DNA from: Sphagnum compactum
Taxonomy: Eukaryota > Bryophyta > Sphagnopsida > Sphagnales
Reading direction: 5' to 3'
Assembly: GCA_965153455.1 (NCBI GenBank)
Contig: OZ234500.1
Coordinates: 14,693,579 to 14,757,578 of the forward strand
Length of the DNA stretch: 64,000 nucleotides
The position numbers and the translations under genes are program-made. This document shows, piece by piece, positions 48,398 through 61,113 of the stretch. Numbering within the stretch: the first letter of the stretch is position 1; the number at the start of each line of letters is the position of its first letter. The notes below the pieces were generated by a model. It did not search any database. It saw only the letters and a list, made by a program, of their open reading frames with translations, and was not told where the DNA came from.

Positions 48398-49530
48398 TAT
48401 TATGTATGGCAACCAAAAATGGATTCGGTTGCCATAGGATTAGTGATTGAAAATGAATTCGGTCACCACAAGATTAGCGACCGAATTTTCAACTTTTTTA
48501 TCATTTAATTCGGCAACCAAAATTTTTCAATTGTCAACTTTTGGTTGCCATAATTGGTGACTAAATTTCTCAATTTGCTCCAAAAACATTTTGTTAATTG
48601 CCCAAAAACATTTAATCGTTTGATCAATCGTTGCCATTGATCCAATGGATGAATTTTTTTTGTTGATGCCCAAAACATTTTGGGTTGGTGCCCAATTCTT
48701 TTTGGGCAATATTTAAAAAATTTGGTTCATGACCAATTCGTTTTTTGGGTAGGCTTCAAAAACTTCAGTTGCCAACTTGGGTGATTGATAATTTTTGGTC
48801 ACTAAACTTGGCAATTGAAAATTTTTGATCCTCAACTGTGGTGACCGAAAGTTCATGATCAAAATTTTTGAACATTGCTCAAAAACATTTCAGGCATTGA
48901 CCAATTTAATTTTAGTAGTGACAAATTTTTGTTTAGTCGTTGGATCAATGGCCATTATCGATTGAATGATTAAATTTTTTCAAATAGCTCACAAATGTTT
49001 TTTCTAACAGGTTGAAGAAAATCTAGTTGCCAACTATGGCAACTTAAAGTTGGTGATTGAATTTTTTTGACATGTAATATGTTTATGGAAAGCTTTTAAC
49101 AAACATTATTCTTGGTGACCAAAGGTGATTGAAACTCAACCACCAACAAGAAAAAATTCCAGTCGCAAATGATCGAAAAGGGTTTTAATCATCAAATTGT
49201 TGACAACTCAAAACTTTAGATCACTTTATGTATGGCAACCAAAAATGGGTTTTGGGCATTATAAGAAAAAACTTTTTTTGTTGGTCAGTAAATTGGAAAG
49301 GTGGCATGTAATTGTTTTGGGAAAGCTTTTGATGAGCTCTACGCATTGAAACCAAAGGCAACATAAATTTTAATTGCAAATGACAAAATATTGCAGTCAT
49401 TGGTGACCGAAAAAGGGTTTAACTTTTGGTCACCTTACGTATGGTGATTGAAAATGGGTTTTGGTCACCATAAAAAAAATTTGATCATTGGATGATGACC
49501 AAAGATTTTCAGTTGTTGGTGACAAAGTTT
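48398..49530. repeat. Degenerate repeat array built from 'ggcaacc/ggttgcc' units
   Basis: Short, partly palindromic blocks alternate on both strands: 'ggcaaccaaaaatgg', 'ttcggttgccat', 'ttcggtcacc' and 'gcgaccgaa'. A unit of about 40 bases starting 'tatgtatggcaacc' near 48,399 returns near 49,224 and, more diverged, near 49,433. Over about 1.1 kb there is no coding potential. It could be an eroded palindromic transposon or satellite. Confidence 0.55.
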
Positions 49531-51160
49531 GGAAAAAGTGGACAAGTAATATTTTTAGTTGAACTTGCCACACAACTAATTCTTGGTTTACTTAGGTTCT
49601 TATGGAACTTCCAAATGAGACAAAGAAATTTTGAATTTTTTTCAAATTGTGAAATTCATATAAGATGTTTTAAAAACATTTGTTAGTACATTATGTATAA
49701 TGATGATGAAAATTGTGATTTTTTAAAGTTGTAAAATGTTTTTCCATTGAATATGTAGATGGGCTAAGTGTTGTTTTTACCATTTTACATAAAAAGAATG
49801 AAATTTCAAAATTAATAAAAATAATAATCTATTGTAAAATAGGGATTCCAAATCAAAGTTTATAAAATTATTGATGTAATTTGACACAATGATACAACTA
49901 CCAATCAATTGCATATTGATGGGTTGAATAACTTATTTTATGTTTGAAGTTCAAATTAACTACATGTGATCTTTAAAAAATTTCAAAGTGAGTGAATTCA
50001 TTTTTTATAATATATGTAGCCCCAATTTTTCCTAAATGTTTTTACACCATACCATGCATCTACCTTTATCCATTGAGTGAAGGTATATTAAGATCATAAT
50101 TTCACCATTAGGATAGGGTCTAGGTATAATAAAATTGTGATTTGTGGTGGATGGTTAAGTTTTGAGCACCCTTATCATATACACTTATTTGAGGTTTGAA
50201 AAAATTGTGAAGCTTTTGTGAATTACACATCCACTCTTGGTTCATGATAAATAATCTTGCTCAATGGTTTGTTGACCCTATATTCCAACAAATTGGTAGA
50301 ATTGGCATGAACACATCCCAATAGATTGATAGAATTGCAAACACCTTCATATGGGTTTTAGATATATTTAGATTTCACGTCCCACTTGTCCTAATCCTAC
50401 TTACTCAAATTTTTTTCTTACAAATCTCCTCTTGGGTGTGGATATGTCTTGAATATACCTAAGGGGCACATGAACAGAATATGAAATTTCAAATTTACAT
50501 ACCCATAGGCATGTGAGTATATTGATTTTTTGAAAATATTTAAAATAAACAATATACCTTATTCATACTTGACAAATGTATGCAGGTAAAAGATATACCT
50601 GCACAAAATTAGTTTAAACCCACTTTCTAATGCTCCTTATTTTTAAAAAAATGAGATATCATAAAAAATCCTTGAAAAGGTTTATGAAAACTTCAAAAAA
50701 TATTCTTGAAAAAATACTTTCAGTTGGATAGTTGTCCTCCAAGAGGATTGAGACTTGTGTCCCATTTAATTCGTTGCTCCTATTTAGTTTTGTTTAGAAC
50801 ATAAATCAAACCCAAAGTAGAATTGCGTAATGTGTCAGGTGTTAAATTCATGTTTGAACAAGGGGGGAAATTCAACATTGTTTTGTTTGGGCAAAATTTT
50901 GTCACTTGGCAACCAAAAAAGAAGGGTTGCAAATCCTTTCGATGTTTTTTTTTTGCAGAAAAAACAAAAAATTGCAATATTTGGAGAAAGAAAAAGAAAA
51001 GTTGAATATGCCAGATTTAGACCACAGTTTCTAACATATTGTTGCTAGAATATAACAGGTTTCCAAAAACATTCCACAAGGTGTAGTAGGAAGGGGAAGG
51101 TTCTATCATCTACTCTTCAAGGTGTAATAGGAAGGGGAAGGTTCTATCATCTTTTTGGGG
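49530..51160. other. AT-rich non-coding DNA
   Basis: No motif-bearing frame. The region 50,870-51,010 resembles about 880-1,000 ('ggcgaattttggtcacttgg'-like, then 'cagaaaa', then 'ccagattta'), so another diverged dispersed repeat ends here. A direct repeat of 'ggtgtagtaggaaggggaag'-type sequence lies at about 51,079-51,150 (two copies, one reading 'ggtgtaatagg'). Confidence 0.5.
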
Positions 51161-51169
51161 CAAAATTTT

Positions 51170-51435
51170 GTCAAATTTTGATCTGAAAAATATGAGTTTG
51201 ACCTCTATGATTTCGACCTACATACAAAGGATTTTCCATGGGAAAATGGCCCAAATTTGCCAGATTTTGAAAAAAAAAAAGTTTCCAGACCACCAGATTT
51301 TTCTGATAAGTTCCAGTAGGTAGCCCAAAAACATAGAAGGATCATGTGTTTTTTTCTACATTCATATCTAGTCTGTAGTCAAATCTGGCTAAATTATTTG
51401 ATGGATGATTGCCATTTATGCTACATCACAAATTT
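51170..51435 (+). repeat. A-tailed dispersed repeat, well preserved copy
   Basis: It has the full block order of the family: 'gaaaaatatgagtttgacct', 'tacaaaggattttccatggg', 'aaaatggcccaaatttgcca', 'ttccagtaggtagccc', 'catagaaggatc', 'gtagtcaaatctggctaaat', 'gatgattgccatttatgcta', 'catcacaaattt' and an A-run. It is the easiest copy to use as a guide to the family. Confidence 0.7.
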
Positions 51436-51599
51436 TTTAAAAAAAAGTGCCATGAGATGGTGTAACCAAAAAAAAAAAGAAAGGAGGGCATATAAGGTTC
51501 TGCAGCCACTCTAACTACAAACTTGGATTGAAAGACATCTTATTATGCATATATAGTAACTAGACCACTTGATGATTAAAATAGATATTAACTACAATC

Positions 51600-53150
51600 A
51601 TTTTTGAATTCCTACCCACCAGAATAAAAGCAACAATAAACTATGGACATTGATGGATCAGCACGCTTTGAACCTTCTTTCAATCGGAGCTATCATGTTC
51701 TTTGGTTGTGGTCATTTGAGAACAAACTCAAATACTTCAGACTTTATGTCCCCTTATGCCCTTTCAGAACCCAATTCGACTTATGAACTTGATCATAAGA
51801 TGGAGATGGTGCTAAGAAGCAATCACTTAACTTCATCGGCAAAACCCTAAAATCTTCAACTGACCCGATTTTTGCAACCAAAGGAATGACGTTCAAAGCT
51901 CCCCTGAACTCCCACGTTAAAAGGTTCTTGACCCTCCCCATGAATGAAAATCAAGACACAACTCAAGTATATCGAATTTGAGTAGAATAATCCACAACAG
52001 ACCAACCCAATGATCCTCTAGAGCCTCTCATCCTTTTCATCAATTGTCCCTATTGACTCTCTACAAACTGACATTCGGTTTTCTAACTCCAGCGTGGAAA
52101 TTTTGGAGGCAACAAACAAAATGAAAAATACCAATTTTGGGCATTCATCCCAAGAATCGGCATATTACAACTAGATCTTCAAAAACACCCCCCACTTCAA
52201 AGAAAAAGAACCAGAGTCCTTAGCTTGGAGTAGTGTTGCCATTTTGTAGCTTGTCCTCACCGTCTTGCTCCATCGCTGGCGTTGTTCTCGTCCACTCAAA
52301 AGAAAAACAAACAACATGCAAATCCTTGACCTTTTTCTCTTCCTTAAAATCATAGTTATCACTTGCGAAAACGCCCACAAATCACAAGGCACTCCTGTGA
52401 ATGATAAAAGACAAGATAGTAGGTAGTTTTTCGACGCTTGTACAATGATGGTAAGCACCCATTCATAGAGCAACCCTAAAAGTTGCCATCCGTATTTCTG
52501 TGTTACAATGGGTCTTAGGGTTGGCCATGGATCTTGGGGTCACCTAACCCTAAGAGCCATCCCACTCCTAAGGGATAGGCACAATCTCCCTCCTCTTTTC
52601 AAGAAGGGGATAGTCAAAGAAAGACATAAAGATCGGCAGCAGTGGTTGCTAATTATTGATGGACTCCTTGGCTAACATCATCATTACGGTTTGGGAATTG
52701 CTCGCTGATGAGGAGTTTGAGCTTTTGCTGTCGTTTACAGAAGGTAAACACGCAAGCAGGGTACTTGGCAGTGTCAGCTTCAATAAGCTGATGTAGATCA
52801 TGGCGTCTGCGAGGAGCGGCCGACAGAAGAAGCTTCACATTTTACAACCTTCTTGTGGCCCTTGGCTTCATCATCAGCATCATCAGCATCATCAGCAGCT
52901 GACCAATTGCTTCTGGAAACATTGGAAAACAACAACTCCGGCAGCAAGCATTGATATTGCATAACCAGTTATATTTACTGTTCGATTTAGTCCATTTTAG
53001 GGTGTTTTTTTCTGATGCAGGAATCTGACCTACATGAGGAGCTTTTTCTGCAAACGTAAAAGCTCAAACCCTAGGTGTGAAATTGGTGAGCCCTTCTTCC
53101 AAAATCTTGAGATTCTTGTTTTGAACTTGGAAAACTGAGGGAATAAGCTT
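51600..53150. other. GC-richer non-coding or eroded region
   Basis: More balanced composition than the flanking deserts, but frames (51,744-51,941 minus; 52,171-52,473 minus; 52,653-52,838 minus) show no known domain. An (ATCATCAGC)-type trinucleotide run lies at about 52,868-52,900. It may hold an unrecognised lineage-specific gene, a long non-coding RNA or eroded retroposon sequence. Confidence 0.3.
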
Positions 53151-53163
53151 GTCACCCTATTAG

Positions 53164-54062
53164 TTGAACCATGAATTTGTTGAGCTAGATACCAGTGCAT
53201 ATGCAGCTGATGTTGTTTATGTCAAGCCTGACCAAATGCACAAAGCATTTCTGCAACGCCATTTCTTGGACACAAGTGCAGAGGCTGCTGATGTTTTTTG
53301 TGTCAAGCCTGACCAAATGTACAGAGCATGTCTGCAATGCCATTTCGTGGAAACAGATGATGTGAATGACGGAATCAGCTTGAGTGTTGTGGCACTGCAT
53401 GTTAGGCCTTGGACTACCAAATCTTTGCTGCTTGAGAAGTGAATGATCAGTATTTTGACTTTGAAATGCTGAATTATGTAAAACAGCATAAGAATTAGGT
53501 CAATTTTTCTTAAGTCTTTTGCAATCAAATGTTTGTGCAGCAAGAGGATTTGCAATTGTGCACTGAAAAGAGAAATGGGGATTATTGGCTAGTTCACCAT
53601 TGCCATATGTAGGCCAGTTTTGGCTTGGGAACAGGACAATTTTACCACTGCAATAGTAAAGTACTGATTCCTGGAAAATTGTTTCTGCAAAAGTCTTTAT
53701 GTTCAAACAATTGCAACAGTATTGATCCTTGTTGGTTCCCTGCTTTAATGTGTTCGGTGTGTTCAAATAGTTCCAGAAAAGGCAATTTTATCCTGTGCAT
53801 AGTTGTTGTTCCTTGTTATAGCTTGAATGAGGATACTGTTGACTTTTTAAGCCGGCTATGTCTCATGAGTCTTGCTGTTGCTTCCAGAAATGTGACAGAA
53901 CCTACAACTCAGATGTTTGATGATGATTTGCCCAAAATTCTGGGTGAATCACTGTACACTTATGTAGACCCAGCATCAGGGGCTGATGGAGTCAATGGGG
54001 TGTCACAGCGGCTGGTCATTGCTATTCATGATGAAGGTGATGATCTGAGCCTTTGTCAGTGA
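53164..54062 (+). other. Unrecognised possible coding remnant with 27-codon tandem duplication
   Basis: The frame 53,164-53,442 contains two tandem copies of an 81-base, 27-codon unit ('KPDQM' in each copy, at about 53,224 and 53,305). The copies differ at about eleven codons but contain no stop. A second frame ends at 54,062 and its last part (from 'NVTEPTTQMFDDDLPKILGE') follows a good splice acceptor near 53,889. Neither piece matches a family I know. There is no ATG at the start of the first frame; an acceptor at about 53,163 would be needed. It may be exons of an unknown gene or merely non-coding sequence. Confidence 0.25.
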
Positions 54063-56500
54063 CTGTTGCAGGGTTGTGATTGCACTCATCATCTTGTTTC
54101 CTTCAAAGTGCTGTTGTGGAGTTTTCTCTGCAATCTCATAGATATATTGTTGTTCCTTGCCCTGTCTGTTTGGTCATGAAGAGTATGCTTTTTAAAACTA
54201 TTGTGATGAGTATCTTTGCATTTTGTTTAACAACCTGTTGTTAACACTATCTTGAATCATGGAGATTGAGCTACTAGATTTCAGGCTTCAGTGGGTTGAA
54301 GGGAAGTCAAATTTCCTGAAACTGTTTTTGCTCCTTTGAGAAGCACTGGTGACAGTTTTCAAACATCAGCATCAGTTGACACACTGGAGTACAGGCAACG
54401 AATCCGAGTCTCTCTTTGTAGGTACCTGAGCACAAGCACTCTCTGTAAAGTTGGGCTAGACCCTGCTATTTCTGAAAGAGAATAGCCAACCTGGACTTGA
54501 TATGTGGATTGTTTTATGGAGAATTTCCTGTTGGAGTGTAGTTTTTGCAACTTACGCTACCTACATGTCCATGTTCAAGTGCTGTTATTGACCTTGTTTT
54601 CAGCTCCGCAGTTGCTTCACAGACATGAAGGCTGTGACTGCAGCAAGACTGTACCTGGGGATGGAGTTGACACACAATCTCAAGGCTTCAGAATGAATCT
54701 CTGCACTTTTACATGCCACTATACAAAGACAGACAAATCACAAACAGAGACCAAAATGCAAAGATTGGAATTCAGCAAGTAAGACCATGGTTAAGGTGAT
54801 CTTAAGCTATGATAGATACCTTTCAAAAGAAGTATCAACTAGAGGTAGAATGCATAGGACCTTTCTTTTGCCTTTAAAAGAGCATGTCTGCTTCCTGGTT
54901 GGGGCAGGAGAGGACCTTGTCCTGCAAACCTTGGGAGGGACGCAACCTTGATTCACTAATGCTGGAACATGCAATGTATCTCCAGGCTATCCCCACATGT
55001 CAGTCCTGCTCTCCAGTGGAGTCCTTCCAAGCAAAAGAGCTCTGACGATGCTCAACTCTTAGATGAGAGGGCTATTTTTTTTGGAGATTTGCTGCTCAGG
55101 TTTGATTCCAACTGCTGTAGGCTGGAGGTCACATCTATCCCCAGTTTAACTTAAGTACAGCTTATCTCTAAGTTTGCTGAACTGTGGACAATTAATTAAG
55201 ATTGTTGTGATGTATCAGCTTTTGTTCACTTCTCAAGCTTAAAATCTTCTCCCATTTCTGGTTCTGTTATTTGAGGTTTAGGGTTTATTGTTTTATATTT
55301 TGACTGCTATATTGAAACCCAAGCCAGTTTTTTTTTGTGGTCTAGTTGTGGAGGGTGAAGGCATTATTATATAGACTTGGTTCTTCCATGGTTGTGGAAA
55401 TGTATTGTCTTATTTACCAGCTACTATTGCGGAGATTGATTAGTTATCCCTGTCCCATGGGCACCACTGATGGAACCTGGTGAAAGGCTTCTTTTGGTCG
55501 TTATTAGCAAGCTGTGTGCAAGAAGCCTTTTAGCTTTGATTACGTCTTTTACTTATGCAGTGAATACTTCCAGAGATGTATGTAGTTACACAACTTTGTC
55601 CAGCGCAGAGACAATCCAGCTGGCCTTACACAGGTGATCACTCGTACCCTGGCATGAGTCTAGGCAAAAAAATTATTGTAGACTGGTACTCACAGGGACC
55701 AGAGGTGCCACAAGTATTTTGTGCAGGAGAAAGACACTTTGGAGAAGAATAATACCAGATACTTGCCACTGGGTGGGACACGATAGGCACCAAATCTATG
55801 CTGCCGCAGTACTGGATTTTTTGGGGAATATCTTGTACATGGTAGTCATTACCATGCCACTTTCCATTTGGACATTGCTGATATTTCACAAAATTTGATA
55901 ATCACACTGTTTTTGGTACTGCTGTTCAAGCTTTAGTGCCATTGTACTTGGCAGTCAAGGTTTGGTACCTGGCTGACAAGCTGGACTTGACAAGGGAATG
56001 CTTACAAAGTACAACTCTTTCCCTCCATTCTCTTTTGTTGCATTTACCCTCTTCTGTATCTATGGATTGACTATCTGTGCTTTTGCCCCATCAAGAAGGC
56101 GGAAAAAGCTCTAGAGGGAGAAGCAATGTCCATGGTATTGTTGGACATAACTTAGCTGATTGTCCACTACAGGCTACTGGATGCTTGGAACAGAGTTGGA
56201 GGTGCATTGATCCCGTGACAAAATGTGCATGATGCTGCACCACTTTTACGCATTCTAGATCCACTTATGGGGTGGTGGAATCAGCTATGGGTGTATGAAC
56301 CAGTTTGGGAGCAGAGGAAAAACTCATTTCTGCATCGGTGTTCTGCAGACACTGATCTCAATGCACACAGAAGCTTATCCATAACAAACAACCCAAGGAT
56401 GCTTCCAGTTGTCCAGGGACAAATGTGCCCAATTGTTTTACGTCGGTAAGACCTTTTCTGCATGGTTCACTGGAAAGTACTACTGTTTCAGCTGCACAAA
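54063..56500. other. Non-coding region, no gene recognised
   Basis: Composition is moderately balanced. Frames at 54,504-54,782, 54,969-55,154, 55,638-55,889 (minus) and 56,225-56,449 show no recognisable motif. I could not join them into a plausible protein by splice signals. Confidence 0.35.
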
Positions 56501-56514
56501 AACCATAATACAGA

Positions 56515-56760
56515 TGTTTAATTGGCTGTCACTATTTTTGGCCTGGACTAATAGTCCTTCCTAAGAACACACTACCTATTAAGGGTAAGATATAAATGTA
56601 TCAGTATCTTTGTTGGTGTGGAAGACTTTGGCATATTATCTGCAAGGTTCCTTTTCCCTGGACACCTTAAAGAAAAGAAGGATTGCCCAAATCTTGTAAT
56701 CCCTTCCCTCCACCCACAAAGGAAAAGAAATGGGGTTGTCCCATGTCCTGAAAAAATCTC
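56515..56760 (+). mobile_element. Third copy of the inverted-terminus dispersed element
   Basis: 'tggctgtcactatttttggc' and 'ccttcctaagaacac' at about 56,522-56,573 match the right end of the copy at 1.66-2.09 kb. Further on, about 56,700-56,740, read on the minus strand, matches 'ggggctttccccat' and 'tgtgggtgagggtaatgg' of the copy near 60.63 kb. It is diverged and rearranged. Confidence 0.4.
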
Positions 56761-59460
56761 TCCAACCCTTCTCCCCCAAACATAAAAAAACAGTTCTATT
56801 AGATGCACTTTTGAAGTGAAACCCATGTTTTCGCCTAACATTTTGTTTTTGGACCTAGCTTTTAGGCCCTAATTAGCCTAACACAGTTTTGGTGAAGCAT
56901 ATGTAAGTTGGTTAATGGAGTTTTGAGGTTAACCTAAGTTTCATGGGATAAGATAATATGTTTGATTTTATGCCAAATGGACTGTCGGGGGCGAGTGGCT
57001 TTCAATAGGATAAGGTGGGTGGTAGTATAATTGGATTAGATTAAAGTAGGGTTACTTTGTTCTCATCTAGATCAATTAAGTTTGTCAGATAAGGAGCTAT
57101 GACATGGCAAAGGTGGCTTTTAGGAAGGTGTTGCCAATTAGGTTTAGGTTAGGATATAAGCAATGTCTTCTTCTTGAAGTTGAAAAGGGGGAAAACATTG
57201 TTGACTGCCCCTCTACTTCAAGAGTGATAAGTAATGTGTGAGGAAGTGGGAGGGATTGAAGAGTAATGAATTGTGAGATCTTGGTTGATAGGGGGGTTGG
57301 ACTTATCATGAAGGGTCAAGGAAATGTGAGGAGGTTATTGGATTATAAGGAGGTGAACTTTCAAAGTGTGCCCAACCAAGCAACATGGTTGAAATGGAGG
57401 TGGAAGCGTTGCTAGTTGGTGGTGGGAGTTGTTCAAGGGATGTCTTTAGGAATAGTTCCATTCAAAAGCGAATGTGGGAAAGGTACAAAGAATTGGTATT
57501 AGGCTTAGTAAGGTAGGAATAGAAAAGGATGATGGGCAGAGGAGGGGGCGTTTGACTTAGGAGTGAAGTGGAAGGTTTGCTTTTTTGTGTTAAAATAAGG
57601 GAAAGTAGGGAAAAAAAAAATTTGTTTCAAAAAGTTTGAATAGGAATGGGTTGTTAGTGTTGTTAAGAGTAGAGAGTAAGAATAGCAGAAAAGGGGGAAA
57701 GTAGGACTGTTAAGAGGAAAGGGAATGGGTTTGGTAAGGCATGGGTAGAAGCTTGGTTGGAATAGGAGATCAGTAGTTAAAGACTTAAGACTCTAGTGTA
57801 ACTACCCTTTTTTCGTTTGATGTGTGAAGGATTGATTTGAAGAAAACTTTGTTTCATTTGTTGCAGGTTGTGTGTTCTTGTTTGTAATTCACTTGTTTAG
57901 GGTTATGGTTAGTTATAGTATGAGTAAAAGGAAAAGGGTTGTGAATGAGGAAGGAGGTTGTTGTTTGGATCAAACAAGGCAAAGTTAAAACATAAATTAC
58001 AAAGGTGGAGGGAAAATTATATTCAACAAAAGGTCAATCCCTTACTTTATGTTGGCTAAAGCTATCTAAGGCAGATGATAAAGGAAAAGATGATTCGGTG
58101 ATTTGGTTGCAACTTTTCTTTATAGGTTTTGCCACAATGGTGTTATTGGATTGAATGAGAAGGTCTTGGGATTAAAAAGGTTAGTTGGGATAGTGACATG
58201 AATATTTAACTTGAAATGAATACCTAAAAGGAGTGAAAAGGTGATTATTTAATTGCGACACCTCTTGGATGTTTTTCAAGAGGTAGGACGAAGTGCTTCA
58301 AGGTAAGGTGTTAGGGATGTGTTAATTTTGTGCCTAACACTAGCCCCACCTTGAACCTAAAACCAATGGGTTTTATCAAAACTAGAATTGCTAATCACAA
58401 CAAACTTTTTTATTTTCTTTTATTCTCAATGTGTTTGTTAGTATGTTCACAATAACACCACACTTTTATCCCATATGCTTTGGTTGAAGTTGAATTTTCA
58501 TTTTACATATATAAACCATAATTGTGGACCAAAGAGAAGATTTTTGGTGCTTTTAGTTTGAAGAGTGTTTAATGTTTCAAAAAAATAAAATTGTGATGGG
58601 AAAATAAAATTAAAATAGTTCCTTCAAAAGAACATAAAGACCATTCCCCAAGTAATTAATGTAAAAAACAAGGTACATTAAAAGGCCATGATGAACTAGC
58701 ATCCATGTAACAGGTTGATACCTTGACCTTTTTTATTGAGGCTTTTCAGTAACCAAATGAAGCCTAAAAAATGTTAGTTTTAAATTTAGAGACCCTAATT
58801 TAAATGTAATATTTTAAAAATAATTTAAATGCATTAGGGTTTTTACTATGGTATTGTAGACCACAAGCGAGTTTAAGACCAAAACTATGTATGTTTATTA
58901 CATAGCTATGGATCTTTATGTTCTTGTTTGCACAAATATCTTTTCACATTTTAATTTTTTATGTATAACTATTATGTTATATCATTATCTTACTATGGAT
59001 TTCACACATTCATACTATCCAAAAACCTTTGAAAACAAAAATTTTAATTCCCTTCATAATTTAATTGCATAAAACTTTGCACTCACATAACAACTTGTTT
59101 TTTTCACTTAAAAGTGTTTCCAAAGGTCACAAACACACACGTATATGTTAGCCAAAAGGAAACTAAATAAGAAATTTCCTAAAATCTTACATGTCATGCA
59201 CCATGTGCAACATGCATATTAATTTGCGCAAAAACTTATCTTGTGAGTCATCATTTTTAACTCATGCACATTAATTGTTCAAAAATTTTCCTTGTGAATC
59301 ATCATGTTTTGAATCATACACATTAATTTGTGCAAATTATTTTTAACAAATTTTCATCTTTGAATTATGGACATTAATGTGAACAAAATTTTTTCTCATG
59401 AATTGATGTGAGTGAAGACTTTCATTATCAATTATTATGTGTGAATCATACATATTAATT
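56760..59460. other. Non-coding; purine-rich block then AT-rich DNA
   Basis: From about 57,000 to 57,780 the plus strand is strongly purine-rich with many GGG and AAGG runs. From about 58,300 it becomes AT-rich. The stretch about 58,770-58,870 ('tagagaccctaattt', 'aaaaataatttaaatg', 'gggtttttac') is a diverged relative of the tandem duplicate at 61,114-61,250. Nothing coding is supported. Confidence 0.4.
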
Positions 59461-59463
59461 AAA

Positions 59464-60350
59464 GTTATGTGTGGCGACCCTAGCTTAAGGCTCGCGACTA
59501 AGGCAAAGGTTTGCGAACGTGCAAGCCAATAGTGAAGTTCAGGAGTCACATTTCATGCTTCAAGAGTGTAGGAGAGTGTGAGAGAACGAACCCACACACT
59601 CCCAAGTGGGCTCCCACTTTGGGAGTTGGAGTCCTGATAGACTCTCGAATATTTAGAGAGCGATTTCGAGGGTCAAAATTCATTGGATTGAAAAGTTTTT
59701 TATACCATTGAAAAGTTATTAAAACGTAGATGTCTAAAATGGTTTTGGATGACCCATTGTGTACTTAAAACACAAGTTATGGCCAAAAGAAGGGCCAGGA
59801 GTCAAACTGGCAATCTGACTTCCGACTGTTAAAAGTCGAGAATCGCCCTGATTTACTTGTGTGCAGGTGGCGTGCTACATATCATTGGAAAGTTCGCGAC
59901 GAGGGTTACAAATTTGCTTTGGATCTCACCTTAATCAAAGGTTTGCACAAAAAATTATGGCCCTCCAAAGTGTTGAAAGTTGGGAGTCCCGGAACAAAAT
60001 GACATTTAAATGTATTGCCAATGGTTAATCACAAAGAATATTATAAGAAGGAAGGTGATGGCTTTCCCCAAGTCCGGTCTGAGCCTTGTGCGTCCATGTG
60101 TGTTTGTGATTCATTTGTGCACCAAATGTGCTACAACTATGCATGAATCAACTTGTTGTTTGGTTTGTGCAGGTTTGTGTGAATAATTGACTTGCTTGTC
60201 TCTTGTCCTAATCCCCATCTGAAAGTTCTAACATGTCCCTTTTACCCCCGAGGTGTTGCGAGATAGGGATCGTATCCCCATTGTTTTTTCTTCCGTTGTT
60301 TTCATTTTTGAACTCGCATATGAGTCTTATGAGGAGTTTGGGAGTTTGTC
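59464..60350. mobile_element. Possible solo LTR of a retrotransposon
   Basis: A GC-richer block of nearly 900 bases in AT-rich DNA begins with 'tgtgtggcgaccctagctta' and may end 'gagtttgtca', a TG...CA layout. Its interior has the mixed, CpG-containing look of plant Ty3/gypsy LTRs. I found no matching 5-bp target duplication next to these ends and no second copy in the window, so boundaries and identity are tentative. Confidence 0.35.
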
Positions 60351-60524
60351 ACTATAATTAATTGATGATGACTCATCAAACCATTATTAATTTTATAATT
60401 TAATAATGGTTTGATTTGAAGGTTAAATCTCCAAATTAATTATCAAATTTAACCTTTAAATAATTACATAAATAATAAACTATTTACATAAATTAGAGTA
60501 CCAACATTATTGGACATAATAAGT

Positions 60525-61000
60525 AAGGTGTTCTTAGGAAGGGCAATTAGTTTAAGCCAGAAATAATGGCAGCTAATTTTAGGAATAGAATTTCCATGCA
60601 ACCAATGAGAAGTCACATAATGGAATTAAGGGGCTTTCCCCATTTTTTTTGTGGGTGAGGGTAATGGAACGCTTTTTTTTCTTAAGTTGTGTCTGGTGTG
60701 GAGAGTGGATTATCGACTTTGACAGTGAACTTTCTGTGCAAGTGTTTTTCTTTTTTTGGTTTTGATTTGTTTTGTTTTGGGGGAGATGGGGGGAGGCCCT
60801 CAAAGCAAAGAGTTCCCAAGTTCCAGAAAGGTTCCCTGAAGAGTTCCCAGTAGCACCTCAACTTTTATCCCGTATGCTTAGGCAAAAGTTGTCCTCCTTT
60901 CACTTATATACCTGGGCCAAAGGGGAGCAACTCTGTACTCAAAATAGAACCTTTTATTTGGGGAGCTACCAAAATATCAATTTTTTGGAGTGATGGGCCA
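60525..61000 (+). mobile_element. Copy of the dispersed element with left inverted terminus
   Basis: About 60,525-60,625 is the reverse complement of 1,985-2,090, while about 60,800-60,990 matches 1,660-1,850 in the same orientation. This copy therefore seems to keep the left terminal inverted repeat plus the body. No protein is encoded. Confidence 0.5.
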
Positions 61001-61113
61001 ATAAAATTGGCTCATTGCAAAAAACAAATTGAACTTGGGAGGCAACTCATCTAATGAATAGGAGAGGTGAACATTAAGCCCAAAAGTTGTCAGATTTGAA
61101 CTCAGAGACCCTG

